Shown piece after piece: positions 1-5,892 of a DNA stretch of 15,238 bases. The DNA comes from Calditrichota bacterium. GTDB taxonomy: Bacteria > Calditrichota > Calditrichia > RBG-13-44-9. The position numbers and the translations under genes are program-made. The notes under the pieces were generated by a model. It was given only the letters and a program-made list of their open reading frames with translations. It searched no databases and was not told the DNA's origin. Each line of letters starts with the position of its first letter. Positions within the stretch are counted from its first letter, which is position 1. The DNA is taken from positions 1 through 15,238 of the forward strand of contig JAJRXE010000280.1 of NCBI GenBank assembly GCA_024276455.1, in the 5' to 3' direction.

Positions 1-87
1 ATAGTATTCTTCTCCTTTATATTGAACCCTCAACGTGTCCGGTTGATTCTCATTAACCTCCATATGACACACTAAATCCACCGCCAT
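1..87 (-). CDS. YHS-domain metal-binding protein, N-terminal fragment (runs off the left edge)
   Basis: The first 29 codons of a minus-strand gene are present and the rest lies beyond position 1. The peptide starts MAVDLVCHMEV and reaches VQYKGEEYY. This matches the start of a YHS domain (usual pattern DPVCGMxV, then YKGxxYYFCSxxC), a short treble-clef-like module thought to bind copper or other soft metals. Cys7 and Met9 fit the first metal-ligand cluster, although His replaces the usual Gly after the Cys. The ATG at 87 has an excellent ribosome site (AAAAGGAGG) eight bases upstream. A candidate promoter lies at 169-190. Because the 3' part is missing, it could be a stand-alone YHS mini-protein like the two at 1876-2247, or the N-terminus of a larger protein such as a YHS-fused P-type ATPase. 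The YHS call is fairly sure; full architecture is unknown. Confidence 0.8.
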   Translation of the reverse strand, partial: MAVDLVCHMEVNENQPDTLRVQYKGEEYY

Positions 88-168
88 TGGTTGTTCCTCC
101 TTTTTCAATTTGTTGCATTTATTTTCAATCCCCAACTCTTTTCTTGAGGATTTTTACTTCCCCAATGT

Positions 169-190
169 AATTGTTCAAAACCCGTGCCAA
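169..190 (-). promoter_or_regulatory. Putative -24/-12-like promoter of the left-edge YHS gene
   Basis: Read on the minus strand, the element is TTGGCACGG-GTT-TTGAAC-A-ATT. It resembles a sigma54 promoter (TGGCACG-N4-TTGC), but the highly conserved GC of the -12 box is GA here. A nearly identical copy lies upstream of the RseC-like gene at 6621-6641. TTGAAC (178-173) could instead act as a sigma70 -35 box with TAAAAA at 156-151 and a 16-base spacer. The start codon at 87 would leave a leader of about 75 bases. This is an inference from motif similarity and position. Confidence 0.4.
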
Positions 191-252
191 CCCTGACCAA
201 TACTCCTATCCCATTGTGATTACTAAAGATACTTAAATTCCCATTTCCCCTT

Positions 253-296
253 CGAATTGTTTTGATCAGGCAGATTGGAGAATTTTCTACAATTCG
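253..296. promoter_or_regulatory. Inverted repeat and dyad upstream of the left-edge YHS promoter
   Basis: CGAATTGT (253-260) and ACAATTCG (289-296) are perfect inverted 8-base arms 28 bases apart. They enclose TGATCA (263-268) and the dyad AGAATTTTCT (279-288; AGAAAATTCT on the minus strand). This dyad has the same outer arms, AGAA and TTCT, as the 18-bp palindrome upstream of the metal operon (6719-6736). Its centre lies about 94 bases upstream of the putative -24 box, compared with about 87 at the other site. It could be an activator or repressor site. The remainder of the gene-free stretch 88-450 shows only the promoter element above and the terminator below. Confidence 0.3.
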
Positions 297-376
297 GCTC
301 TTACGTTCAGAGCTTTTTCCCGACCGAAACCGCTTTTCGGAATAGGAAAAACAATAGCGGCCTGCCGCGCCAAAAC

Positions 377-406
377 AAAAAAAAGCCGGGACAAGCCGGC
401 TTTTTT
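377..406. terminator. Bidirectional intrinsic terminator after the metal operon
   Basis: AGCCGG (384-389) pairs with CCGGCT (396-401) around a six-base loop. Eight A residues precede the stem and six T residues follow it, so A-T pairs extend the stem and a U-tract is produced on either strand. It lies about 45 bases past the stop codon of the DUF3347 gene, in the right place to end the long minus-strand operon. No plus-strand gene needs it. Confidence 0.85.
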
Positions 407-450
407 CGTACATATTTGCGCTCATCCGTACAACCGGCGGCGCAATCGCC

Positions 451-1014
451 TTATTTCTTATTACCGTAAACCGCTTTATTCTCTCCACAGGTGGGCATTT
501 CCTGCCCGAGATAGGGATTGGAAATTGTTTTCGAATCACTGAGCCAATTTGCTCCCCGACTGCTCACAGCCATGGGACAGTACTGCTGATAAAGCGTGGT
601 TTCCAGCGGACCGTAATTCTTTACCGCTACAATCACACCGTTGGAGAGGGAAAAGAAAGCCTCGCGCTGCCTTTTAATATCGGTGGCTGTCTGAATTCTC
701 TCGGCCGATTTTTGCAACACCGGGGACTGCTCCAGCCAGCTCGCACGTTCTGCGGAAGGCAATAATTCCGCATCCACTTTTACCAGGACCTTATTAAAAT
801 CCTGCGCCCCCATCTGAGCTGCTTCGATATTGTCATTGGCCAATGCCTCCCGAATCTCTAAATAGGCCTGAACAACTTGCTCCAGCTGGCTCTTGAACTT
901 TTCCTGGCCGGAAGGGGTTTTGGCATCCTTTGGAGTCGCCATAGTTAAACCTGCTCCTGCGGTGATTAAAAACATTAGTCCTGCGATGATGATACTTCTG
1001 ATTCCTGTTCTCAT
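451..1014 (-). CDS. Exported DUF3347-domain protein, probable metal (copper) binder
   Basis: 187 aa. An N-terminal Sec signal or anchor (residues 1-26, hydrophobic core IIIAGLMFLITAGAG) precedes a DUF3347 domain. The family is seen alone and as the tail of CusB-type efflux adaptors. It opens with a helical part (YLEIREALANDNIEAAQ, 51-67; TDIKRQREAFFSLSNGVI, 111-128). It ends in the family hallmark YQQYCPMA (142-149), followed by NWLS, NPYLG, and M173 with C176. Cys146, Met148, Met173 and Cys176 are plausible Cu(I) ligands; that role is inferred, since the domain has no proven biochemistry known to me. The ATG at 1014 follows GAGAGGTG. This is the last gene of the operon, 64 bases after the zinc-ribbon gene and just before a terminator. 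The domain call is confident and the function is a hypothesis. Confidence 0.88.
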   Translation of the reverse strand: MRTGIRSIIIAGLMFLITAGAGLTMATPKDAKTPSGQEKFKSQLEQVVQAYLEIREALANDNIEAAQMGAQDFNKVLVKVDAELLPSAERASWLEQSPVLQKSAERIQTATDIKRQREAFFSLSNGVIVAVKNYGPLETTLYQQYCPMAVSSRGANWLSDSKTISNPYLGQEMPTCGENKAVYGNKK

Positions 1015-1078
1015 GAGAACACCTCTCTGGTTTTATGAAATATTTAACTGATTAAACAATTGAAACTTAAAAATCGTA

Positions 1079-1693
1079 TTAAAGCGTTGGCTCCTGCTTC
1101 TCGAACTCCGGTTTTATCCATCCGTAGGTTTCATTCACCAGGGTAACGATGTGTGGTATTTTGTGCCCCTCTAAGAGTTTCTGGCGAATAAAATTTTTCT
1201 CTTCAATGGCGGTCTCGCAACTGCATTCATCCAGCGGGGTTCCACCACAGGTTCCACAAGAACAGCGAAATCTGGAAGCCACTTCAATAACCTGAGCCTC
1301 GATGATCGGATTTTGAGCGACCGCTGCGGGGGGTGACGACGGCGTGCTTGGACGATGATTGGAACGGTTTTGCAATCCGTACACTCCCAGTAAAAGCAAG
1401 GCAATGGCAACGCCCACTCCCAGATTTAAAGCAAACGAATTCTTTTTTGCCGAGCGAGCAGACGCTGGTCCGGACCTGTTTTTTGAGGCGGTATTTATCC
1501 TGTTCTTCGCCGCTCTGGTTGGCCGGACTAACTCCGTGCCACATTCGCGGCAAAAACGGGCGCTCGTCTCATTCGGAGCACCGCATTCCACACAAAATAC
1601 TTTTTCCCGTTTCTTCCTGGGAAGCGCCGTCCCGCAATGGCTACAATAGCGCGCCTGGGCTTGATTGTCCCATCCACATTTGGGGCATTTCAT
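1079..1693 (-). CDS. Double zinc-ribbon membrane protein with C-terminal CcmH-like Cys-rich domain
   Basis: 204 aa. Two CxxC-x10-CxxC zinc ribbons lie at C3/C6/C17/C20 and C34/C37/C48/C51. A basic Ser/Ala-rich linker follows, then one membrane helix (about 88-106) and a Pro/Ser-rich spacer. The C-terminal domain (about 130-197) has five cysteines, C144, C146, C149, C157 and C159, in RFRCSCGTCGG and ECSCETA, then a helix-turn and VNETYGWIKPEF. That tail resembles the small redox/heme-handling domain of CcmH-type cytochrome c maturation proteins (Cys cluster, helical hairpin, then xYG); the link is by pattern only. The topology would place the ribbons in the cytoplasm and the Cys-rich domain in the periplasm. 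The ATG at 1693 follows AAGGAGAGG. A 182-base leader separates it from the YHS gene upstream. Domain layout is secure, function is not. Confidence 0.85.
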   Translation of the reverse strand: MKCPKCGWDNQAQARYCSHCGTALPRKKREKVFCVECGAPNETSARFCRECGTELVRPTRAAKNRINTASKNRSGPASARSAKKNSFALNLGVGVAIALLLLGVYGLQNRSNHRPSTPSSPPAAVAQNPIIEAQVIEVASRFRCSCGTCGGTPLDECSCETAIEEKNFIRQKLLEGHKIPHIVTLVNETYGWIKPEFEKQEPTL

Positions 1694-1751
1694 GGTTGCA
1701 AACCTCTCCTTTTATTCCGGTGTTTAGTGAAAAAATACCAATCCCTCCCCT

Positions 1752-1779
1752 CCAGACGAGAACCTCCCGGAACGTCTGG
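1752..1779 (-). promoter_or_regulatory. Hairpin in the leader of the zinc-ribbon gene
   Basis: CCAGACG (1752-1758) and CGTCTGG (1773-1779) form a perfect 7-bp stem with a 14-base loop. The loop contains a purine-rich GGGAGG on the minus strand. A T6 run follows about 17 bases later (1731-1736), too far for a normal terminator. It sits in the 182-base gap 1694-1875, the longest gap inside the operon, and may be an attenuator, processing site or mRNA stabiliser. No further coding signal is seen in the gap. Confidence 0.35.
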
Positions 1780-1875
1780 CCTCCCTACTCTGTGTCCGTC
1801 TCTTCCGCTCTTTCGAGGATGGTGCCTTGCAACACACCTCGACGGAATGGGTAAATACGGCCGGAGGTTACCCGT

Positions 1876-2052
1876 TTAATCTTCCGGCTCTTCTTTCCGT
1901 TCTTTCTCCTCAACCAGGTAACGCTCGGGTTGTTTCTCGAACAAATGCTTGCATCCCTCACTGCAAAAATAATAATCCTTCCCTTTATAATTCAGACGAG
2001 CTGGCGGACTCTTTTCATCCACCATCATTCCGCACACCAGGTCTTTGGCCAT
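1876..2052 (-). CDS. YHS-domain mini-protein, canonical
   Basis: 58 aa, read directly from the minus strand; the gene is very short. The whole protein is one YHS domain: DLVCGMMVDEKSPPARL (4-20), then YKGKDYYFCSEGCKHLF (22-38), a Pro-Glu-Arg-Tyr segment and a charged tail rich in Glu and Lys. Cys7, Met9, Cys30 and Cys34 occupy the usual ligand positions of the family, which occurs in copper ATPases and in small metal chaperone-like proteins. It has no signal peptide, so it should be cytoplasmic. The ATG at 2052 follows AAAGGAGG at good spacing. It starts 33 bases after the stop of the second YHS gene, and the two look like an ancient tandem duplication that has diverged. A soft-metal chaperone or sensor role is inferred from the family and the neighbours. 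Confidence 0.92.
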   Translation of the reverse strand: MAKDLVCGMMVDEKSPPARLNYKGKDYYFCSEGCKHLFEKQPERYLVEEKERKEEPED

Positions 2053-2085
2053 GACGACCTCCTTTGTTTGGCGGTTTATTTTAAA

Positions 2086-2247
2086 TTAACGCGACTTCCT
2101 CTTGGCATATTTTTGGGGATTGCGTTCGAACTCTTTTTGACACATGGGGCAGCAAAGATAATAATTTTCTCCTTCGTAGCTGACCACTATATGGGCCTTG
2201 TTGGTGTTCAAGCGCTTTCCACATACGGGATCAATATGATGCGACAT
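2086..2247 (-). CDS. YHS-domain mini-protein, variant cysteine pattern
   Basis: 53 aa, read directly from the minus strand. It has the YHS framework HIDPVCGKRLN (4-14), SYEGENYYLCCPMCQKEFE (23-41) and a basic tail. It differs from its neighbour at 1876-2052: the Met after CG is Lys, and the second cluster is CCPMC (C32, C33, M35, C36) instead of CSEGC. This adds a third cysteine and a Met to the likely metal site, so it may differ in metal preference or affinity. A possible HH at residues 3-4 adds further ligands. There is no signal peptide, so a cytoplasmic location is expected. The ATG at 2247 follows GGAGGAG, and the gene lies 54 bases downstream of the small membrane-protein gene. Family assignment is secure; the metal is not known. 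Confidence 0.9.
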   Translation of the reverse strand: MSHHIDPVCGKRLNTNKAHIVVSYEGENYYLCCPMCQKEFERNPQKYAKRKSR

Positions 2248-2301
2248 GTTCTCCTCCAAATCTTAGGGTAAAGAAACGACCCTCTGGAGCACGTCCTCCG
2301 T

Positions 2302-2463
2302 TTAGCAAGGATGCGTGTCCGGACCGCAATCTTCCAGGGAGGAATTCTCCCGGATGCGTTCCATACGGTCGATTCGAAAAATTAAGTAAAGAACGAACAG
2401 GGCAGATACAATCCAGAAGCCCCAAACAATCCCGGTAAACAAAAAATCGATTACGCTTAACAT
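2302..2463 (-). CDS. 53-aa single-pass membrane protein, unrecognised
   Basis: Read directly from the minus strand. The ATG at 2463 follows a purine-rich GAGAGGG, and the frame is open to a TAA at 2302. A hydrophobic helix spans about residues 4-28 (FTGIVWGFWIVSALFVLYLI). A charged amphipathic stretch follows (FRIDRMERIRENS) and then a tail with two cysteines and a histidine, EDCGPDTHPC. The positive-inside rule puts the C-terminal tail in the cytoplasm. I do not recognise a family. Size, layout and place between the SHOCT gene and the YHS pair suggest a small membrane partner that recruits or hands on metal through its Cys/His tail, but this is speculation. A real gene is supported by the ribosome site, codirectionality, tight packing and clear membrane-protein composition. 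Confidence 0.75.
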   Translation of the reverse strand: MLSVIDFLFTGIVWGFWIVSALFVLYLIFRIDRMERIRENSSLEDCGPDTHPC

Positions 2464-2534
2464 GCTTTTCCCTCTCACAATTTATTTAAATTTCCCACCA
2501 ATTGAACGGCGTACCACCGCTTCCATTGAATTGA

Positions 2535-2762
2535 TTACTGCAGGTCTCGTTTCATTCTCTCAAACTCTTCCCGACTAATTTCGCCCTTCGCATAGCGTTT
2601 TTTTAACACTTCCAGGGCATCTTCCCCCTTGCTACCGGGGTACACTTCCCGATTTTGGTTGGCGTTGACCAGGCGGATAACCGCCCAGATAATAACCGCT
2701 AAAATGACAATCCAAAACAACCAACCAAAACCCATTCCAAAACCGCCCATTCCATTCATCAT
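2535..2762 (-). CDS. Small membrane protein with C-terminal SHOCT domain
   Basis: 75 aa from the ATG chosen here at 2762. A GTG nine bases further upstream (2771) overlaps the ribosome site AAAGAGGTG, so it is unlikely to be the start. The N-terminus is Met/Gly-rich (MMNGMGGFGMGFG), followed by one membrane helix (about 13-32) and a linker. A SHOCT module then closes the protein (about 46-75: LEVLKKRYAKGEISREEFERMKRDL). SHOCT is a short two-helix oligomerisation motif common on small membrane proteins. Genes of this layout are frequent in copper and heavy-metal clusters, where the exported Met-rich end could touch metal; that is inference. The gene is 71 bases before the small membrane-protein gene and 111 bases after the DUF302 gene. 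Confidence 0.88.
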   Translation of the reverse strand: MMNGMGGFGMGFGWLFWIVILAVIIWAVIRLVNANQNREVYPGSKGEDALEVLKKRYAKGEISREEFERMKRDLQ

Positions 2763-2802
2763 AAGAATCACCTCTTTAAATAATTAACATTTCTTTTTTG
2801 AA

Positions 2803-2829
2803 AGGGGAGCGGAGATTTACCGGCTTCCC
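2803..2829. other. Imperfect GC-rich hairpin between the DUF302 and SHOCT genes
   Basis: GGGGA and TCCCC arms close a stem that also has an inner CGG/CCG pairing and small bulges. On the minus strand only three T residues follow, so it is at best a weak or partial terminator. It may tune the amount of downstream message for the SHOCT and YHS genes. Confidence 0.25.
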
Positions 2830-2873
2830 CTCAACTATTTGATTTCCCGTCCGTCGCCGAACCGGAAATTTTG

Positions 2874-3260
2874 TTACAGCCGTTGCAAGACTAACTGGAG
2901 TTTCTCGCGAATCGTATTCGCCACCTCATCCAACTGCGGATTCTCCACAGCCTGCATGGAAGCGACCGGATCAATCACGGCAATCTCAACGCCGCCATCG
3001 GTTAATTCCTGTACCACTACATTGCAGGGCAACATGAGTCCGATTTTGTCTTCGGCCTTAAGAGCCTGGTACGCAAAGGGTGGATTACAGGCGCCCAGAA
3101 TGCGGTAATTACGGAAGTCCACATCCAGTTTTTTCTTAAGGGTGGCTCTCACATCAATTTCAGTGAGGATTCCAAATCCCTCTTTCTGTAATTCTTCGGT
3201 CACGCGCTGAAGCGCTTCTTCAAACGACCAGTCGAATGTTCTGGCAAAAAAATAACCCAT
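2874..3260 (-). CDS. DUF302-domain protein
   Basis: 128 aa, the usual size of a single DUF302 domain, with no signal peptide, so probably cytoplasmic. Recognisable family segments are the opening aromatic strand and helix (SFEEALQRVTEELQKEGFGI, 12-31), then LTEIDVRATLKKKL (32-45), YRILGACNP (52-60) and KIGLMLPCNVVV (72-83). Cys58 in GACNP and Cys79 in LPCN are conserved in much of the family and could form a metal or redox pair. The fold is a small alpha/beta dimer, and the biochemical role is not established. DUF302 genes are often found with sulfur-oxidation, copper and heavy-metal genes, as here. The ATG at 3260 follows AAAAGGAGG. The gap to the DUF2231 gene upstream is only 25 bases, so they are almost certainly cotranscribed. 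Confidence 0.92.
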   Translation of the reverse strand: MGYFFARTFDWSFEEALQRVTEELQKEGFGILTEIDVRATLKKKLDVDFRNYRILGACNPPFAYQALKAEDKIGLMLPCNVVVQELTDGGVEIAVIDPVASMQAVENPQLDEVANTIREKLQLVLQRL

Positions 3261-3285
3261 TTCGTTCCTCCTTTTCTTTTTTATT

Positions 3286-4353
3286 TTACAAAGGTTTCAC
3301 AACCATACTTTTTAACAGCACTTCTCCCCTCCCATTTAGGATCATGCCCACGGCACCGGCCGGGTAATCTTTCCCGTGCCCGTGAACAACCAATTCTCCG
3401 TTCAGGTACCCCCGGAAGTGTCCTTTGGTGCCCACTACTTTTAACGTCGTCCAGCCATTTAAATCGACCGGCTTCGCACCCAGAATTTTAACCTTCCCCT
3501 GCACCAGACGCCCCAGACTCATTTTCCCATTTTCCACCCGCAAGAAATCGTAATTCAGGGAATCCAGAAAATGGTGAGTCAGGTAAAGACTTCCCTGAAA
3601 TCCTTTCAGATTGACCACCGATTCCAGGGAAAGGCTCTGGAATTTTTCCGGGAAAAGAAAGTGGGTGGGGTTGTCCCGCAAGACAAAAGAGAGGACGGGA
3701 CGGTTCTTTTCGTCTTTGCGGATACTGGTAATCACCTGATGTCCTTCTGCGCCATTCCAGCGCAACATTTTCTTCAGAATCCAGAGGGCATCTTCCCGAA
3801 TTTCCCATTTAATGGTGCCATCGGGCAGACGAACCAGATTTTCTGCCTCTCTGGCGGGTTGCAGCTCGGTGGTTTGGCTGGCCGTTTCCTCTATTTGAAC
3901 CGCTTTGACTCCAACCCCTAATTTGTACACCAGCGCCGCTCCCTGATCGGCCGTACGAAAAATGAACCAATTTCCTACTATTCCAACCAGCACCAACCCG
4001 CTTAACACCAACGTTTTCCGATCGTATTCCCGAAACAGCAACGCAAACCGGATTGCCACCAGAGCAATCCAGAACCACACGCTGCGCAGGGCCCAGTTCG
4101 CATGATCGGAAATAGCCGGGTACACCGAATCGGCGACCTTCACCGAATCGGCTGCTTGCTGGCCCGAAAAGTAAACGCCTACCAGAGACACAATTCCGAC
4201 CGCGTAAAAAAAGAGGGCAGCCGAATGGAGCCAACTATTTTTGCGAAAAACAATATTCAATGCATCCAGGAGCACCGCCGTTATTAAAAAAACAATCGGA
4301 AAATGAATCAGCATGGGATGAATATTCGGTGCCCACTCAGGTATGAAACCCAT
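3286..4353 (-). CDS. DUF2231-like membrane protein with C-terminal LamG-like domain
   Basis: 355 aa. The N-terminal 135 residues hold four predicted membrane helices (about 16-35, 44-62, 91-108, 114-132). The DUF2231-type signature PNIHPMLIHFPIVFLIT (9-25) opens the first, with His12, His17 and later His84. A linker (135-185) leads to a beta-rich soluble domain (about 186-355). Its end (VDLNGWTTLKVVG, then GYLNGELVV and PAGAVGMILN) is typical of LamG/DUF1080-like concanavalin folds that bind sugars or polymers. In the usual topology this domain is periplasmic. The conserved His residues of DUF2231 may ligate heme or metal; this is a suggestion, not shown. The ATG at 4353 follows AAGGAG. The combination of the two domains is unusual to me. 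Domain calls are moderate and function is unknown. Confidence 0.78.
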   Translation of the reverse strand: MGFIPEWAPNIHPMLIHFPIVFLITAVLLDALNIVFRKNSWLHSAALFFYAVGIVSLVGVYFSGQQAADSVKVADSVYPAISDHANWALRSVWFWIALVAIRFALLFREYDRKTLVLSGLVLVGIVGNWFIFRTADQGAALVYKLGVGVKAVQIEETASQTTELQPAREAENLVRLPDGTIKWEIREDALWILKKMLRWNGAEGHQVITSIRKDEKNRPVLSFVLRDNPTHFLFPEKFQSLSLESVVNLKGFQGSLYLTHHFLDSLNYDFLRVENGKMSLGRLVQGKVKILGAKPVDLNGWTTLKVVGTKGHFRGYLNGELVVHGHGKDYPAGAVGMILNGRGEVLLKSMVVKPL

Positions 4354-4386
4354 TTCTATCTCCTTAATTTCTTTCTTTTCAATTGA

Positions 4387-5253
4387 TTAAAAGGTGTATT
4401 CTATGGTTGTTAATAATCCGTAATCCGGACTCGTTTCGCTAAACCCCATCAGCAAACTCACCGACAAGATGGTGTGGGTACTCACCTTCACAAAGCCGGC
4501 CAGGTTTGCCTGGCGAGGCGGATCGTAATCCGCTAAAATTCTGGAATATTGCTGGTAATAAAGCAGAACAGAATAGCGTCCCTGGAAAAAAAATCGCCCG
4601 ACCCCGGCTCCAAAAGTAAGCGGATCGTTGTAGGATATCCCCACCGGATCGCCGATAACCAGGTACCCCAGGTCCAGAAAAAATGAGTAGGAATGCATAA
4701 ACTTCCGTACGGAGCCCCCCAGGCCGTAGTCAAATTCGCCGGTTCCGTAATTATTTTCCTGACTGGCGGTGGGGAGCTTCAACGTTCCTGTCAGACTCAC
4801 CGTTGCCAGGCCGGTTAAACGGCCCAGGAGCCGATACTCGCCGTACACATAAATATCTCCCAAGCCAAAACGCATCTGAGTGGTGGGAAGTTGAGCACCG
4901 GGCATATAGCCGTGTTGACGTGTGTTCCAATGCGAAAATCCCCCGTGGTCCCGCCCTTCTCCGTTGGGCAAGAACAAACCGCCCATATTGGTTACACCAG
5001 TGGTGTTTTGAGCAATCAACGGTACATTTACCGCCACATTCCAGCGCTCGGCACGGTAACTGAGTCCGCCGGAAAAATAAAAGGTAGAGGTGCGGGTCAC
5101 ATAGGTGTATTCACCGTTCAACCACTGCATTCCGGCATTCACACTCCATTTGCCGGCATAAACAGGCCCATGGATCACCAGCAGGCCGATGAACCCCAGA
5201 AATAAAATCCCCAAAATGTAACGCGTGTTCTGTTTCATTATTTTCTTTTCCAT
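4387..5253 (-). CDS. Outer-membrane beta-barrel protein, transporter-like
   Basis: 288 aa with a clear signal peptide (hydrophobic core ILGILFLGFIGLLVIHGPVYA, cleavage near 33). About a dozen amphipathic strands with alternating aromatic residues follow (for example RFGLGDIYVYGEYRLL and YSVLLYYQQYSR), ending in a C-terminal Phe (IEYTF), the classic mark of BAM-inserted barrels. The layout and the ATVSLTGTLKLPTA / FDYGLGGSV segments resemble the Phenol_MetA_deg/putative-transporter barrel family; that match is by eye. It probably sits in the outer membrane as a channel or binding protein for the locus. Two starts are possible: ATG 5253 with a poor ribosome site, or ATG 5238 preceded by GGAAAAG. 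The gene lies 63 bases after the Met-rich gene, behind a GC-rich hairpin, and 33 bases before the DUF2231 gene. Confidence 0.82.
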   Translation of the reverse strand: MEKKIMKQNTRYILGILFLGFIGLLVIHGPVYAGKWSVNAGMQWLNGEYTYVTRTSTFYFSGGLSYRAERWNVAVNVPLIAQNTTGVTNMGGLFLPNGEGRDHGGFSHWNTRQHGYMPGAQLPTTQMRFGLGDIYVYGEYRLLGRLTGLATVSLTGTLKLPTASQENNYGTGEFDYGLGGSVRKFMHSYSFFLDLGYLVIGDPVGISYNDPLTFGAGVGRFFFQGRYSVLLYYQQYSRILADYDPPRQANLAGFVKVSTHTILSVSLLMGFSETSPDYGLLTTIEYTF

Positions 5254-5271
5254 TCTTTCAATTTTATAGGG

Positions 5272-5303
5272 GGCGGCGACACATCCGAAAATCTGCCACC
5301 GCC
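5272..5303 (-). other. GC-rich hairpin in front of the outer-membrane barrel gene
   Basis: On the minus strand GGCGGTG (5303-5297) pairs with CGCCGCC (5278-5272), seven base pairs including one G-U, with an 18-base loop. No T-tract follows. It lies between the Met-rich gene and the barrel gene, which has a poor ribosome site. It may mark an mRNA processing or stability boundary that lets the Met-rich protein be made in excess of the barrel. Confidence 0.35.
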
Positions 5304-5316
5304 TGTTTCCCCCGAT

Positions 5317-5805
5317 TTACTTCTGCATCTGCTTCTGCTGGAGGGTCTCCAGATTTTTCAACATCCCGTCCATGGACTGCATCATGGTGCTCATTTGTTT
5401 CTGCATTTCTTCCATGTGCTTTTTCATTTCCGGATTATTCATGATCTGAGGGTCTTGCATCATCTTCTGCATATTTTGCATTAGGGAATTCATGGTTTTA
5501 GCCATTTCATCCACACCGTGCATCATCTGCATCATACTCTGATTTTGCTGCATCATCTTACCCTGCATGGCGCCACCCTGCTGACCATGCATCATCTGCA
5601 TCATGCTTTGGGTCCGATTCTGAATTTGCTGCATGTGCTGCATCATCTGTTGCATCGTCATCATGTGCTGCCCCATTTGCTGCATGGCACCCTGTTGCAT
5701 CTGCCCCTGTCCGCCCATATGTTGGGCGGGAAGCGACGAAACCACCATAAACGTGCTGAAAATAAAAGCCACTGCTATGGCACTGATTGATTTGAACTTA
5801 AACAT
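5317..5805 (-). CDS. Exported methionine/glutamine/histidine-rich protein, probable copper sponge
   Basis: 162 aa. A Sec signal peptide (1-27, ending SSLPA) is followed by about 134 residues containing 37 methionines (about 28%), many Gln and several His. Met occurs in MM and MMxMM clusters. The block SMMQMMHG appears twice (about residues 67-74 and 88-95), and further pairs lie in HMMTM, QQMM, KMM and TMM. After residue 95 the sequence becomes a heptad-like amphipathic helix with Lys and Glu. Methionine-rich motifs in PcoA, CopC, CusF and CopA bind Cu(I) and Ag(I) by thioether sulfur, so a periplasmic copper-buffering role is likely but inferred. There is no cysteine, which suits an oxidising compartment. 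The ATG at 5805 follows a strong GGAGGAG. Low complexity makes homology searches unreliable, and no named family is claimed. Confidence 0.87.
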   Translation of the reverse strand: MFKFKSISAIAVAFIFSTFMVVSSLPAQHMGGQGQMQQGAMQQMGQHMMTMQQMMQHMQQIQNRTQSMMQMMHGQQGGAMQGKMMQQNQSMMQMMHGVDEMAKTMNSLMQNMQKMMQDPQIMNNPEMKKHMEEMQKQMSTMMQSMDGMLKNLETLQQKQMQK

Positions 5806-5892
5806 TTTAACTCCTCCAAAATTTATGATTTAACTACGTGATTTGTTTAAAGAAAGAACCAGCGGATTTTTTAAACCACCCGATGGAATCGC

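Noticed and set aside
105..539. A 144-codon open frame on the minus strand overlapping the DUF3347 C-terminus and the terminator
   Set aside because: It crosses a clear intrinsic terminator, lies in another frame than the true gene, has a protein sequence of no sensible composition and has no ribosome site.
1730..1843. A possible 37-residue basic peptide in the leader of the zinc-ribbon gene
   Set aside because: It starts with GTG with poor spacing, has an Arg/Ser-rich sequence of random character, and overlaps the hairpin.
5530..5760. Repeated CATCATCTGC-like DNA that could be read as a tandem or CRISPR-like repeat
   Set aside because: The repeats follow the codons of Met-Gln-Gln-Met-Met and lack regular spacers or a constant repeat unit.
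5518..5790. A plus-strand His/Leu-rich 90-codon frame opposite the Met-rich gene
   Set aside because: His and Leu richness is the antisense reading of repeated ATG and CAG codons; there is no ribosome site.
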